From assembly GCA_964584755.1 (NCBI GenBank), contig CAZPAV010000010.1:1-63752 (forward strand): 63,752 bases of DNA, given 5' to 3'. Under the pieces are notes generated by a model that was given only the letters and a program-made list of their open reading frames with translations, ran no database searches and was not told where the DNA came from. The position numbers and the translations under genes were made by a program. The stretch is from CAZPAV01 sp964584755. Its GTDB lineage: Bacteria > Actinomycetota > Acidimicrobiia > Spongiisociales > UBA5794. How positions within the stretch are numbered: position 1 is the first letter of the stretch; every line of letters begins with the position of its first letter. Of this stretch, positions 51,687-60,793 are shown piece by piece.

Positions 51687-52708
51687 CTCGCCACCTTCTT
51701 CCCCAGGCGAATACGTGGATCGATGGCGGAGTAGACGAGGTCGATGATGAGGTTGAGGACGAGGTAGAGCACCCCGACCATGATGACGAAGCCCTGGAGC
51801 GCCTCGAGGTCGTTCACCTGGATCGCGTTGTAGGCGTAGCGACCCACCCCCGGCCAGGCGAAGAGGAACTCGACGATGATGTTCCCGCCGAGCATGTACC
51901 CGAACACGATGCCGATCGCGGTGGTCACCGGGAGGAGCGCGTTCCGGAAGCCGTCACGCAGGAGGATCTCGCGACGGGGGACGCCCAGGGCGTGTGCCGT
52001 CCTGACGTAGTCGGAGGTGAGCACCTCCATCATGGAGGAGCGCACCATCTTCAGGATGGGTGCCGCCAGCACGAACCCCAGGGTGAGGACGGGCAGGGCG
52101 AGGTAGCGGAAGGCCTCGAGCATGGTCCCGAACTGTCCGTGCACGAGCGCGTCGAGCGTGTAGAAGCCGGTGAGGCGTGGCGGCGGCGGCGTCGCCACCG
52201 AGAGGCGGTCGATGGGTCCGGGGAACCAGCGCAGGCGGAAGAAGAGGAAGTAGATGAGCAGGAGGCCGAGCCAGAACAGCGCCATGGAGGAGCCGACGAC
52301 GGCGAACACCCGGGCCGCCAGGTCCAGCCAGCTCCCGCGCCGGGCCGCGGCGGCGATCCCGAAGGGAATGCCGATGAGCGCGGCGACGAGCACCGCGTAG
52401 AAGGCCAGTTCCAGCGAGGCGGGGAGGCGCTCCAGGAGCTCGGCCGTGACGGACTGGTTGGTCCGGATGGACGTCCCGAGATCACCCCGGGCCACCCCGG
52501 CGACGTAGTGCACGAACTGGACTCCCAGCGGTTGGTCGAGGCCGTACTCGGTGCGGATCTGGGCGATCTTCTCCTCGCTCGCGTACGGTCCGGCGCGGAC
52601 CGCGGCGGCGTCACCGGGGAGGACCCGAACGATGAGGAAGACGACAACGACGATGCCCGCGACCGTGAGGACCGAGCTGAGGAAGCGTTTGGCGAGATAC
52701 GTCGGCAC
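51683..52708 (-). CDS. ABC importer permease, DppB/OppB type
   Basis: 341 residues from the GTG at 52708, chosen because ATGAGGTGATC lies 3-5 bases upstream. A GTG at 52717 would lie inside that ribosome site. Six membrane helices, N-terminal YLAKRFLSSVLTVAGIVVV, EAA loop YVRTAHALGVPRREILLRDG. Separated from the binding-protein gene by a hairpin (52733-52777). Confidence 0.93.
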   Translation of the reverse strand: MPTYLAKRFLSSVLTVAGIVVVVFLIVRVLPGDAAAVRAGPYASEEKIAQIRTEYGLDQPLGVQFVHYVAGVARGDLGTSIRTNQSVTAELLERLPASLELAFYAVLVAALIGIPFGIAAAARRGSWLDLAARVFAVVGSSMALFWLGLLLIYFLFFRLRWFPGPIDRLSVATPPPPRLTGFYTLDALVHGQFGTMLEAFRYLALPVLTLGFVLAAPILKMVRSSMMEVLTSDYVRTAHALGVPRREILLRDGFRNALLPVTTAIGIVFGYMLGGNIIVEFLFAWPGVGRYAYNAIQVNDLEALQGFVIMVGVLYLVLNLIIDLVYSAIDPRIRLGKKVAR

Positions 52709-52732
52709 GCTGATCACCTCATGGGTCGGTGC

Positions 52733-52777
52733 GCGGAGGGTGCACCGCCTGCGTCATGCAAGCTGCGCACCCTCCGC
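52733..52777 (-). terminator. Intergenic hairpin between binding protein and permeases
   Basis: Perfect 11-bp arms GCGGAGGGTGC (52733-52743) and GCACCCTCCGC (52767-52777) with a 23-base loop, 23 bases after the binding-protein stop on the minus strand. Such hairpins often act as attenuators or 3' stabilisers that give more binding protein than permease. Confidence 0.65.
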
Positions 52778-52800
52778 CGGTGACGACGTGTCGCTTCCGG

Positions 52801-54522
52801 TCAGCAACTGTCCGTCTTCGTCAGGTACTCGAACCCTGGCACCAGGGTGAAGTCCCGATCGACGCCGGTCACGCACTTCCCCGTGACGACGGTCCGGTCG
52901 GCGGACCAGAGCGGAGCCCACACGGCCTGATCGTAGAAGATCTGCTGGGCCTGCGAGGAGAGGTCCGCCCGCTGTGCCGGATCGAGTGTGAACGTCCCCT
53001 GCTGGACGAGGGCGTCGTAGTCCTCGTTGCAGAAGCGTGCGTAGTTGACGAACTGGCCGCAGGTGGTGAGGAACTTCATCTGGTAGAAGGGATCCTCACC
53101 CCACGAGTACCAGTCGTGGATGAAGAGCGGCAGCTCGTTGTTGTTGATCTTGTCCGCGAAGTCGGCGTCGGGCAGCACCTGGACGTCGACGTTGATCCCG
53201 ATCTGGCGCAGGCTGTCCTGGATGAGGACCGCCGCGTCCTGGTCCTCCTGCCGGGACTGGCGGACGCCGAGCTCGAGAGTGACGTTCTGCAGGCCCGACG
53301 CCGCGAGCGCGGCCTTGGCTCCGTCGAGGTCCGTCGTGTACCGGCCGCCGATCTGGGGGTCGTACGTCTCCATGCTCGTCGTCACCACCCCACGGGCGGG
53401 CTGGGCGAATCCGAACATGACCTGATCGATGAGCGCGTCGTAGGGCACGGCCTTCACGATGGCCCGCCGCAGGTCGACGTTGTCCATGGGCGAGATCGTC
53501 TCGTTCATCGCCAGGTACACGACCCCGGAGCTGGGGGCGCGGTACACCTTGACGTTCGGGTCGTTCACCATGTCCTTGAGGAGCCGTGCCGGGATGCCGG
53601 TGACGAGGTCGAGCTCACCGTTGCGCACGAGCAGGGCCCGCTGGTTGGCGTCGGGCACGGTGCGGATCACGACTCCGCTGTTCGCGACGCTCGCCGCGTC
53701 CCAGTACTCGGGGTTCGGGGCGAGGACGACCTGCTGATCGGGGTTGAACTCCTCGAGCATGAACGGCCCGGAGCCGGCGGCGTGGTCGTTGAAGTACTGG
53801 AACGTCCACGGGTCGTCGGTCGTGGCGTGCTCGTCGGCGACCTTCTTCTCGATCGCGCCGAACACCTGGAACGTCATGAAGCGACGGAACAGGGGGCTCT
53901 GCACCTTCGTGGTGATCTCGAGGGTGTGGTCGTCGAGCACCTTGATCTGGTCCGTCGAGTCGATCCCGATGAAGGGGAGCAGCAGGCCGATGTAGCCGGG
54001 GCCCTCGATGGTGCGATCGAAGGTGTACTTGTAGTCCTCGGCGGTCACGGGCGTTCCGTCCGGGAACTTGGCGTCGGTGCGCAGGTGGAACGTCCCCTTC
54101 ATGCCTCCGTCGGCGGTCGTCTCGATGTCGAAGCTCTCCGCGCCGAGTCCCTCGTACTCCGTAGGGCTCCCCATGAGGAGCCCGGAGGCGTCCGGCGTCA
54201 GCTTCTGGCGCAGGAGCGGCTCGTAGAGGGCCTTGGTGACGGCGTAGGCGGACGTCGTGCGGAACGTGTGCAGCTCCACGAGGTTGGGGGTGTCGCTCAA
54301 CGCCACGACCATCTTCGGCTTCTCCGCGGCCGGCGCCGCGGTGGTGCTCGCACCCCCGCCCGCCGTGGTGGCCGTGCCGCCGGCCGTGGTGGTGGTGGCT
54401 GCCGGAGGCGCCGTCGTGGTGGTCGTCCCGGCGCTGCTGCACGCGGTGACCAGCAGGAGGAACGCGACGACGAGTACGGCCGCCGCGTGACGCCTGAGAT
54501 TGGTTGGGTTTCGTCGTTTCAT
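52801..54522 (-). CDS. ABC substrate-binding lipoprotein, family 5 (peptide/nickel type)
   Basis: 573 residues. Signal peptide and lipobox VTAC (Cys28), a Thr/Ala-rich linker (29-65), then a solute-binding family 5 domain (LYEPLLRQ, FHLRTDAKFPDGTPVTAEDY, GSGPFMLEEFNPDQQVVLAPN, ending with a C-terminal Cys). Family 5 proteins bind peptides, nickel chelates, glycosides or opines. Context (Mo hydroxylase, hydantoinase) suggests an N-heterocyclic or amide ligand here. It has its own promoter (54576-54604). Confidence 0.92.
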   Translation of the reverse strand: MKRRNPTNLRRHAAAVLVVAFLLLVTACSSAGTTTTTAPPAATTTTAGGTATTAGGGASTTAAPAAEKPKMVVALSDTPNLVELHTFRTTSAYAVTKALYEPLLRQKLTPDASGLLMGSPTEYEGLGAESFDIETTADGGMKGTFHLRTDAKFPDGTPVTAEDYKYTFDRTIEGPGYIGLLLPFIGIDSTDQIKVLDDHTLEITTKVQSPLFRRFMTFQVFGAIEKKVADEHATTDDPWTFQYFNDHAAGSGPFMLEEFNPDQQVVLAPNPEYWDAASVANSGVVIRTVPDANQRALLVRNGELDLVTGIPARLLKDMVNDPNVKVYRAPSSGVVYLAMNETISPMDNVDLRRAIVKAVPYDALIDQVMFGFAQPARGVVTTSMETYDPQIGGRYTTDLDGAKAALAASGLQNVTLELGVRQSRQEDQDAAVLIQDSLRQIGINVDVQVLPDADFADKINNNELPLFIHDWYSWGEDPFYQMKFLTTCGQFVNYARFCNEDYDALVQQGTFTLDPAQRADLSSQAQQIFYDQAVWAPLWSADRTVVTGKCVTGVDRDFTLVPGFEYLTKTDSC

Positions 54523-54575
54523 GATTCGCGCCCTCCTCGATGCTCTCCGCCTCGCGGAGACTCCCTGGCTCCTGA

Positions 54576-54604
54576 TTTATAACATCTGTGCGGGCGGGGG
54601 GCAA
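54576..54604 (-). promoter_or_regulatory. Promoter of the ABC importer operon with shared GATGTTATAA element
   Basis: On the minus strand TTGCCC (54599-54604), 17 bases, TATAAA (54576-54581). CCCGCCC and GATGTTATAA lie in the same order in the promoter of the catabolic operon (61689-61699), suggesting one regulator. Leader of about 48 bases to the ATG at 54522. Confidence 0.6.
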
Positions 54605-54644
54605 GCCGGTGGGGACGAGCCGTGCCCGCGGTGGTCCCGAGCGC

Positions 54645-55406
54645 TCAGAAGCGGTTGAGGCGCCAGCCGCCGTCGACGGGGATGGTGGCGCCCGTCACCA
54701 TGGCGCAACGCGGACCGCACAGCTCGGCGACGATGGCGGCGACCTCGTCGCGCCGGACGAGGCGACCCAGCGGGGTGCGGTCGAGGGCACGGGCGACGAA
54801 GGTGGGATCGAACTCGGCGATGTCCTCGGCCGACTCGGCGATCTGGCCCGGGGCGACCGCGTTCACCGTGATCTCCGGGCCCAGCTCGAGCGCCAGCTCC
54901 TCGGTGAGGGTGATGAGGGCCCGCTTGGCGAGGGTGTAGATGGAGTGGTTGCGCAGGTACGCGGAGCCGGCGGAGATGTTCACGATGCGACCCCAGCCGG
55001 CGGCGCGCATCCCGGGCGCGACGACCTGCGTGCACACGAAGGCGGCCTTGACGTTGGCGTCCCACACCCGGTCCCACTCCTCCTCGGCGAGCTCGGTGAA
55101 GGGGACCATGGAGAAGGGGCCGGCGTTGTTGACGAGGACGTCGATGCGGCCGGTGGTGGCCAGCGCCGCCTCGGCGAGGGCGCGCGCCCCCGCGCCGGTG
55201 GTGACGTCACCGGAGATGAGCTCGTGGGGCAGACCCGTCGTGGCGCGCAGCTCCTCCACGAGGGCCTCGGCCTGCGCGCGGGACCGGTGGTACTGGACGA
55301 CGACGCGGGCGCCCTGCCGGGCGAGCTGGCGCGCGATCGCCGCACCGAGATTCCGGGACGACGCCGTCACGAGGGCGGTCCTGTCGGCGAGGGGGAGTGT
55401 CGTCAT
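54645..55406 (-). CDS. Short-chain dehydrogenase/reductase
   Basis: 253 residues from an ATG overlapping the DUF917 stop (ATGA). Rossmann fold (TALVTASSRNLGAAIARQLA), NNAG at about residue 88, catalytic Ser in NISAGS and YTLAK (Tyr-x3-Lys), C-terminal PVDGGWRLN. The glycine loop is altered (SSRNLG). It oxidises or reduces a carbonyl or alcohol intermediate of the cluster's pathway; substrate unknown. Confidence 0.9.
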   Translation of the reverse strand: MTTLPLADRTALVTASSRNLGAAIARQLARQGARVVVQYHRSRAQAEALVEELRATTGLPHELISGDVTTGAGARALAEAALATTGRIDVLVNNAGPFSMVPFTELAEEEWDRVWDANVKAAFVCTQVVAPGMRAAGWGRIVNISAGSAYLRNHSIYTLAKRALITLTEELALELGPEITVNAVAPGQIAESAEDIAEFDPTFVARALDRTPLGRLVRRDEVAAIVAELCGPRCAMVTGATIPVDGGWRLNRF

Positions 55407-56500
55407 GGCGTGCCTCCACGGTGTTGGGCCAGGAGCTCGACGGGGACGTACTCGAGGTCGTAGCCGAAGTACCGGGGGCCGACGAGGTCGAGCCCCGCCG
55501 CGGTCCGCCAACGGCGGTCGCACGGCATGCCGACGACGACCACGCGGAAGCCGTATCGCAGCTCCTCGGTCGTCACCGGTTCGGCGCTCTCGGCGTCGAG
55601 GACGGTGATGAGGTCCGGCACCGTCGCCACCACCTCGCCGTCGCGGCGCGCCACCAGGTTCTCGTTCTGGAACTCGATCCGCAAGGTGGCGCCGGCATCG
55701 GGACCGAACCCTTCGACGAGGACGTGCCCCCGGGCGAAGCCCGCCTCGGTGCGGCGCGCGACGTCGACGACCTTGCCTCGGAAGAGACGGACGCCCCCGG
55801 TCCTCTCGAGGAGGGCGGCGACCGGGTCGCGTTTGTCGGCCCGGGCGCGCAGGACCGCCATGCCGATCTCCTCGGCGAAGCGAAGGGAACCGGCGATCAT
55901 CGCCTCCTTGACCTGCGCTCCCGTCTGGACGTAGAGCGCGATGAAGGCCGCCGCCCCCATGTCGATGGTGATGGAGCGGGCGAGCCGCTCGGTCCAGTGA
56001 TTGTCGGCGGCCTCGATGACGACCGTGTTCCCCTTGTCGTCGGCGAGGGCCATGGGGGTGGCCCCGATCCCGTACAGGGTGGGGGTGCTCATCTGGATCT
56101 CGGGGAAGGCGCGCCCCATGGCGTCGGCGTCCACGAGCGGAAGCCCGGTGCGGGCGGCGGCGACCACCGGGAGGGTCGAGTTGAGCCCGCCGACCTCGGC
56201 GCAGATGACGTGGGTGATGGTTCGTCCCAGGCGGGCCTCGAGGCTGCGGAAGGCCCGGAGTTGCTCTTCGCCGCCGGGGAGCTTCTCGACGAGGACCGTG
56301 GGCGCCCCCATGACGGCCGACATCGCGCAGAGGGCGTCGTCGGGGAGCTCCGCGGGGTCGAGCACCGTGACCGGCCCGTGCTCGGCGAGGGCGCGGCGGG
56401 CCATGAGCCGGCCGACGTACGGGTCGCCGCCGCCTCCGGTGCCGAGCACCGCGGCGCCGATGACGAGGGCCTCGAGACGATCCTCAGTCAGCAACCACAC
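55403..56500 (-). CDS. DUF917 (S-methyl-thiohydantoin desulfurase-like) protein
   Basis: 365 residues from GTG 56500 with GGAGGG 4 bases upstream; an ATG at 56512 is upstream of that site. Typical start LTEDRLEALVIGAAVLGTGGGGDPY, AMSAVMGAPTVLVEK, and ICAEVGGLNS. The family is usually encoded beside short hydantoinase/oxoprolinase proteins, as here. Pfam names it after thiohydantoin desulfuration; that activity is only a pointer to cyclic ureide/thioureide chemistry. Confidence 0.88.
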   Translation of the reverse strand: MWLLTEDRLEALVIGAAVLGTGGGGDPYVGRLMARRALAEHGPVTVLDPAELPDDALCAMSAVMGAPTVLVEKLPGGEEQLRAFRSLEARLGRTITHVICAEVGGLNSTLPVVAAARTGLPLVDADAMGRAFPEIQMSTPTLYGIGATPMALADDKGNTVVIEAADNHWTERLARSITIDMGAAAFIALYVQTGAQVKEAMIAGSLRFAEEIGMAVLRARADKRDPVAALLERTGGVRLFRGKVVDVARRTEAGFARGHVLVEGFGPDAGATLRIEFQNENLVARRDGEVVATVPDLITVLDAESAEPVTTEELRYGFRVVVVGMPCDRRWRTAAGLDLVGPRYFGYDLEYVPVELLAQHRGGTP

Positions 56501-58052
56501 GATGCCCTCCATCGAGGTCGCCCACGGCCTTCACCTTGAGACGCACGGCGTTCGAGGGGAGGTACGCGAGCGGAACCTCCTCCACCTCGACGATGCGTAC
56601 GCTCTCGGGGAGCGCGCCCGCCTCGAGACAGCGTTCCCGCGCGTCCCGCCGGGCCTGCTCGAGGGCGTGCTCCCGGGGTGTGGTGGCGAGGGAGACGATG
56701 CGATCGATCTGGCCGCCCACCTGGGCGATCGCCGCGCCGATGGCGTTCGCCACCGGAAAGTGCTCGGGGCGGACCACGGCGGACGCCCCGGGCAGGGTGT
56801 CGTCGAGGAGGATGCTCCCTCCGCCCACGACCACCACCGGGACCGGGCCCCGGTCGAGCTTCATGCGGTCGAGGGCCTCGGCGAGATCGTGCCGGATACG
56901 GGCGAGCGCGTCGCGCACGACACCACGGTCGAGATGACGAACCCGTTCCGGATCCCCGATCTCGGCGAGACCCGCGGCGACGGCGACGTCGGTGGCCGTG
57001 AGCGTCGCCCCGCCGAAGACGAGAGCCTCCTCGGTGAGGCGGAAACCGACCGAGTCGGGTCCGACCGTGACCTCGCCGTCGGCGCGGACGAGGGAGCCGC
57101 CGCCGATCCCGAGGGAGAGGACGTCGGGCATGCGGAAGTTCGTGCGGATCCCGCCGATCTCGACCGCCAGGGATGCCTCGCGGGGGAAGCCGTGACGCAG
57201 GACGCCGATGTCGGTCGTCGTTCCGCCGATGTCGACCACGGCGCAGTCTGCCTGTGCGGAGAGGAAGGCGGCGCCGCGCATGGAGTTCGTGGGGCCCGAG
57301 GCGAAGGTCGCCACCGGGTACCGTCCCACGTGGTCGGCCTGCATGAGGGTCCCGTCGTTCTGGCTGAGATACACGGGGGCCTCGATCCCGAAGCGCCCCA
57401 CCGCCTCCTCCAGGGCGGCGACGATGCGGCCGGCGAGGCCGCGCAGCGCCGCGTTGACGATGGTGGCGTTCTCCCGCTCCAGGAGGCCGATCCTCCCGAT
57501 CTCGGAGGAGATGCTCACGTCGACCCCGGGCAGGGCGGCGGCGAGGATCTCGGCGGCCCGGATCTCGTGTGCGTCGTTCACCGGGGAGAACACCGAGGTG
57601 ATGGCCACCGTCCGCAGGCCGGCGGCGAGGATCTCGTCGGCGACACACGCCAGCTCCTCGGGGTCGACGGAGGCGATCTCCCGACCGTCGTACTCGTGGC
57701 CTCCGGCGACGAGGAAGACCCGGCCGGTGACGCTGCGGGCGAGGTGGGCGGGCCAGTCGGTCATGGGGGGGAGCGCCCGGGTGGCGGTGCCACAGAGACG
57801 CACCACGGCGGTGGGGAGGAGCTCGCGCGCCTGAACGAACGCGTTCACGAAGTGGGTCGTGCCGATCATCACCGCCGCCACGTCGCCGGGGTCGAGCCCG
57901 CCGCGGAGGAGATCCTCGAGGGCGGCGACGATGCCCGTGGTGACGTCGGGGGTCGTCGGGCGCTTCGCCGTGGCCCGGACCTGGCGACCGGCCACGACCA
58001 CCGCGTCGGTGTTCGTACCGCCGACGTCGATCCCGATGTGGACCCGGCTCAC
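56484..58052 (-). CDS. Hydantoinase/oxoprolinase family protein (HyuA-like, short form)
   Basis: 522 residues from a GTG overlapping the Mo-hydroxylase stop (GTGA). ATPase-fold motifs IGIDVGGTNTDAVVV, CAVVDIGGTTTDIGVL and VVVVGGGSILL. It lacks the C-terminal extension of full-length HyuA (about 700 residues) and matches the shorter class that travels with DUF917. Expected to open a lactam or hydantoin ring with ATP. Overlaps the DUF917 gene by a few bases. Confidence 0.9.
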   Translation of the reverse strand: MSRVHIGIDVGGTNTDAVVVAGRQVRATAKRPTTPDVTTGIVAALEDLLRGGLDPGDVAAVMIGTTHFVNAFVQARELLPTAVVRLCGTATRALPPMTDWPAHLARSVTGRVFLVAGGHEYDGREIASVDPEELACVADEILAAGLRTVAITSVFSPVNDAHEIRAAEILAAALPGVDVSISSEIGRIGLLERENATIVNAALRGLAGRIVAALEEAVGRFGIEAPVYLSQNDGTLMQADHVGRYPVATFASGPTNSMRGAAFLSAQADCAVVDIGGTTTDIGVLRHGFPREASLAVEIGGIRTNFRMPDVLSLGIGGGSLVRADGEVTVGPDSVGFRLTEEALVFGGATLTATDVAVAAGLAEIGDPERVRHLDRGVVRDALARIRHDLAEALDRMKLDRGPVPVVVVGGGSILLDDTLPGASAVVRPEHFPVANAIGAAIAQVGGQIDRIVSLATTPREHALEQARRDARERCLEAGALPESVRIVEVEEVPLAYLPSNAVRLKVKAVGDLDGGHRVVAD

Positions 58053-60328
58053 CGACGCCCCCGCTCGAGGGCCTCGAGGACGACCTCGGGCGTGATCGGC
58101 AGCCGGTCGATGGGTGCCTCCACCGCGTCGGCCACCGCGTTGGCGATCGCGGCGGCCACGGGCACGATAGGCGGTTCGGCGACCCCCTTGGCACCGAACG
58201 GCCCCGCCGGATCGGGGTGCTCGAGGAGGATCGTCTCCACCTCGGGGACGTCGGGCGCGACGGGGAGTCGATAGGTGCTCAGCGTCCGCTGTCGATACCG
58301 CCCGTCGGTCCCGATCTCGAGGTGCTCGTACAGGGCGTAGCCGAGGCCCTGGGTGACGCCGCCCTGGATCTGGCCGCGCACGCCTTCGGGGTTGATGACC
58401 CGCCCCACCTCCTGGGCCACGACGTACCGGAGCACGTGGACGGCACCCGTCACCGGGTCGACCTCCACCTCGGCGAGGTGGACGTGGTACGTGGGTGTCG
58501 GGAAGGTCGGGAAGAGGAGGCCGGTGGCGCAGGTGGGGTCGTAGCGAGGCTGCGGCGTGGCGTACGAGCCGGTCGCGGTGAGTGCCCGTCCGGAGAAGGT
58601 CGCGGCGCGGGCCACCTCGGCGAGGCTCACCGTGGCTCCCGGGGCGCCGCGGACACCGACGGCACCATCGACGAGCCGGAGATCGGCCGGCGCCGCCTCC
58701 AGCAGCTCCGCCGCGACCGTGAAGATCTGCTCGCGGAGGTCAGCGGCGGCGAGGGCGATCGCGTTCCCCACCACGTGGGTGGTGCGGGACCCCTGCGAAC
58801 CGGCGTCGTACGGCGCGGCGTCGGTGTCGGGCATGGAGACGATCACCGACTCGGGGGGGATCTGGAGCTGCTCGGCGGCGATCTGGGTCAGACCCATCGC
58901 CACGGCGCCCGAGCCGTTCTCCGTGGCGCCGGTCACGACGCCGAGCGTGCCGTCCTCGTTGAGCTTGAGGACGGCCGAGCCGGGCATGGGGTTCGTGAGC
59001 CAGACGCAGGCGGCGAGTCCACGTCCCCGCAGGGGGGCGCGACCCACCCGGTCCCACGGCGCAGTGCGCTCCACCGCGGCGAACGCCTCGCCGAGGATGG
59101 AGGCGTCCGGGAGGACCTGGCCGTTGAGGAGGGTGTCGCCGTCCCCCATGAGCGACCTCACGCGGAACGCCCGCGGATCCGCTCCGAGCCGGCGGGCGAT
59201 GTGCTCCATGTGCCGTTCCAGGGCGAAGACGAGGTAGGTCCCGTTCACCCCCCGGAAGGCCCCGGTGGGAGCGGTGTTCGTGTAGACGCAGCGGGTCCGC
59301 ACCCGGGTGGGGCCGACCCGGTACACGCCTCCGGCGAGGAGGAGCGGGATGGAGGCGAGGTACGGTCCGTCGCCGGCGGCGGCTCCCGAGTCGAACAGCA
59401 CGTCCATCTCACGTCCGAGGATGCGGCCCTCGCGGCTCACCGCGGAACGGATGCGGACCACCGCGTTGTCCCGGCAGGCGGCGGTGACGAGGTCCTCGCC
59501 GCGGTCCTGGACGAGCTTCACGGGCCGGCCGGTGGCCCGGGCGAGGAGCGCGGCGTACGGCTCGACGCCGAGGTCGAGTCGGGCTCCGAAGCCGCCGCCG
59601 ATGTGATGTCCCACGACGCGGATCGCACCGGGGGGGACGCCGAGCGCCATGGCGAGCCGGTCACGCACGTTGAACGGGTACTGGTGGGAGACGTGGATCG
59701 TGTAGCGACCCGACTCGTAGACGGCCACGACCGCCTTGGGTTCCAGATGCGCCTGGTACTGCCGTCCGGTGTGGTACTCGTCCTCGACGACGAGGTCGGC
59801 GGCGGCGAAGGCCTCGTCGACGCCGGCGGGCTCGGACACGGTCTCGGCGCAGACGTTCCCGTGACGCGGGAAGTCCTCGCCGACCGGCTCGAACCCTTCC
59901 CAGTCGGGATGGACGAGCGGGGCGTCGGGCGCGACCGCGGCGTCCAGGTCGACGACGGGATCCTCGGGGCGGATCTCGAGCTCGATGGCGGCGAGCGCGG
60001 CGCGCGCCGCCCGGTCCGACTCGGCGGCGACCGCGGCGATGGGCTCTCCCTCGTAGTGGAGGTGCTCGGAGGCGAAGATGCGCTGATCCCGGATGGCGAG
60101 GCCGTGGCGATGGCGAGGTGCGTCCGCGGCGGTGAGAACGGCGTGGACGCCGGCGACCTGCCGCGCCCGGTCCGTGTCGAGGCGGAGGATGCGGCCGCGC
60201 GCCACCGGGGAGCGCAGGATGCGGGCATGCAGCATGCCGGGGAAGGCGAGATCGACGGTGTACCGGGCCTCGCCGCGCAGCTTGACCGGGGCGTCGCCTC
60301 GGGCGGTGCGGGCACCGATGAGGCTCAT
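58049..60328 (-). CDS. Molybdenum hydroxylase large subunit (xanthine dehydrogenase/CoxL-like)
   Basis: 759 residues from the ATG overlapping the 2Fe-2S subunit stop. Molybdopterin-binding domains with GGGFGARLD, TGAFRGVNG (substrate/Mo loop), QGSRTTH and QGGVTQGLGYALYE. The catalytic Glu lies in GAKGVAEPP near the C-terminus. No CO-dehydrogenase loop (AYxCSFR) is present. It hydroxylates a carbon next to nitrogen in an N-heterocycle or an aldehyde; which one is unknown. Confidence 0.94.
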   Translation of the reverse strand: MSLIGARTARGDAPVKLRGEARYTVDLAFPGMLHARILRSPVARGRILRLDTDRARQVAGVHAVLTAADAPRHRHGLAIRDQRIFASEHLHYEGEPIAAVAAESDRAARAALAAIELEIRPEDPVVDLDAAVAPDAPLVHPDWEGFEPVGEDFPRHGNVCAETVSEPAGVDEAFAAADLVVEDEYHTGRQYQAHLEPKAVVAVYESGRYTIHVSHQYPFNVRDRLAMALGVPPGAIRVVGHHIGGGFGARLDLGVEPYAALLARATGRPVKLVQDRGEDLVTAACRDNAVVRIRSAVSREGRILGREMDVLFDSGAAAGDGPYLASIPLLLAGGVYRVGPTRVRTRCVYTNTAPTGAFRGVNGTYLVFALERHMEHIARRLGADPRAFRVRSLMGDGDTLLNGQVLPDASILGEAFAAVERTAPWDRVGRAPLRGRGLAACVWLTNPMPGSAVLKLNEDGTLGVVTGATENGSGAVAMGLTQIAAEQLQIPPESVIVSMPDTDAAPYDAGSQGSRTTHVVGNAIALAAADLREQIFTVAAELLEAAPADLRLVDGAVGVRGAPGATVSLAEVARAATFSGRALTATGSYATPQPRYDPTCATGLLFPTFPTPTYHVHLAEVEVDPVTGAVHVLRYVVAQEVGRVINPEGVRGQIQGGVTQGLGYALYEHLEIGTDGRYRQRTLSTYRLPVAPDVPEVETILLEHPDPAGPFGAKGVAEPPIVPVAAAIANAVADAVEAPIDRLPITPEVVLEALERGRR

Positions 60329-60789
60329 GGCGCCACTCCCGTGGCCTCGAGGGCGGCGGCGACGAGCTGACCGTACCCCGTGCAGCGACACAGGTTCCCC
60401 GCGAGCGCCTGGCGGACCTCGTCGGCGTCGGGGCGGGGGCTCTCCCTCAGCAGCGCGGTGAGGGTGACGACGAATCCGGGGGTGCAGAAGCCGCACTGCA
60501 CGGCGCCGAGGCGGGCCATGGCCGCCTGGAGCGGCGACAGGTCGGCCCCGGGTGCGGTGATCCCCTCGATCGTCGTGACCGCTCGCCCGTCCGCGGCGTG
60601 GGCCATGAAGATGCAGGAGTCGACGGGCCGGCCGTCGAGGAGCACGGTGCAGGCGCCGCACTCGCCCTCCGCGCACCCCTCCTTGGTCCCGGTCAGCTCC
60701 AGGTGGTCGCGGAGCACCGCGAGGAGCGTCGTGCCCGGTTCCACGTCGAGGTGGTGTTCCCGGCCGTTCACGGAGAGACGGAGCTCCAT
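60325..60789 (-). CDS. Molybdenum hydroxylase 2Fe-2S subunit
   Basis: 154 residues. Plant-type cluster CAEGECGAC...C at about residues 39-59 and the second cluster CGFC...CRC (about 99-135), as in CoxS/XdhC-small subunits. It passes electrons from the Mo site to FAD. Four bases separate it from the FAD subunit gene; its stop overlaps the large subunit start. Confidence 0.96.
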   Translation of the reverse strand: MELRLSVNGREHHLDVEPGTTLLAVLRDHLELTGTKEGCAEGECGACTVLLDGRPVDSCIFMAHAADGRAVTTIEGITAPGADLSPLQAAMARLGAVQCGFCTPGFVVTLTALLRESPRPDADEVRQALAGNLCRCTGYGQLVAAALEATGVAP

Positions 60790-60793
60790 CTCG

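Noticed and set aside
58049..60328. Aerobic CO dehydrogenase (CoxL form I)
   Set aside because: The characteristic AYxCSFR active-site loop is missing and the partners (hydantoinase, DUF917) fit heterocycle catabolism better.
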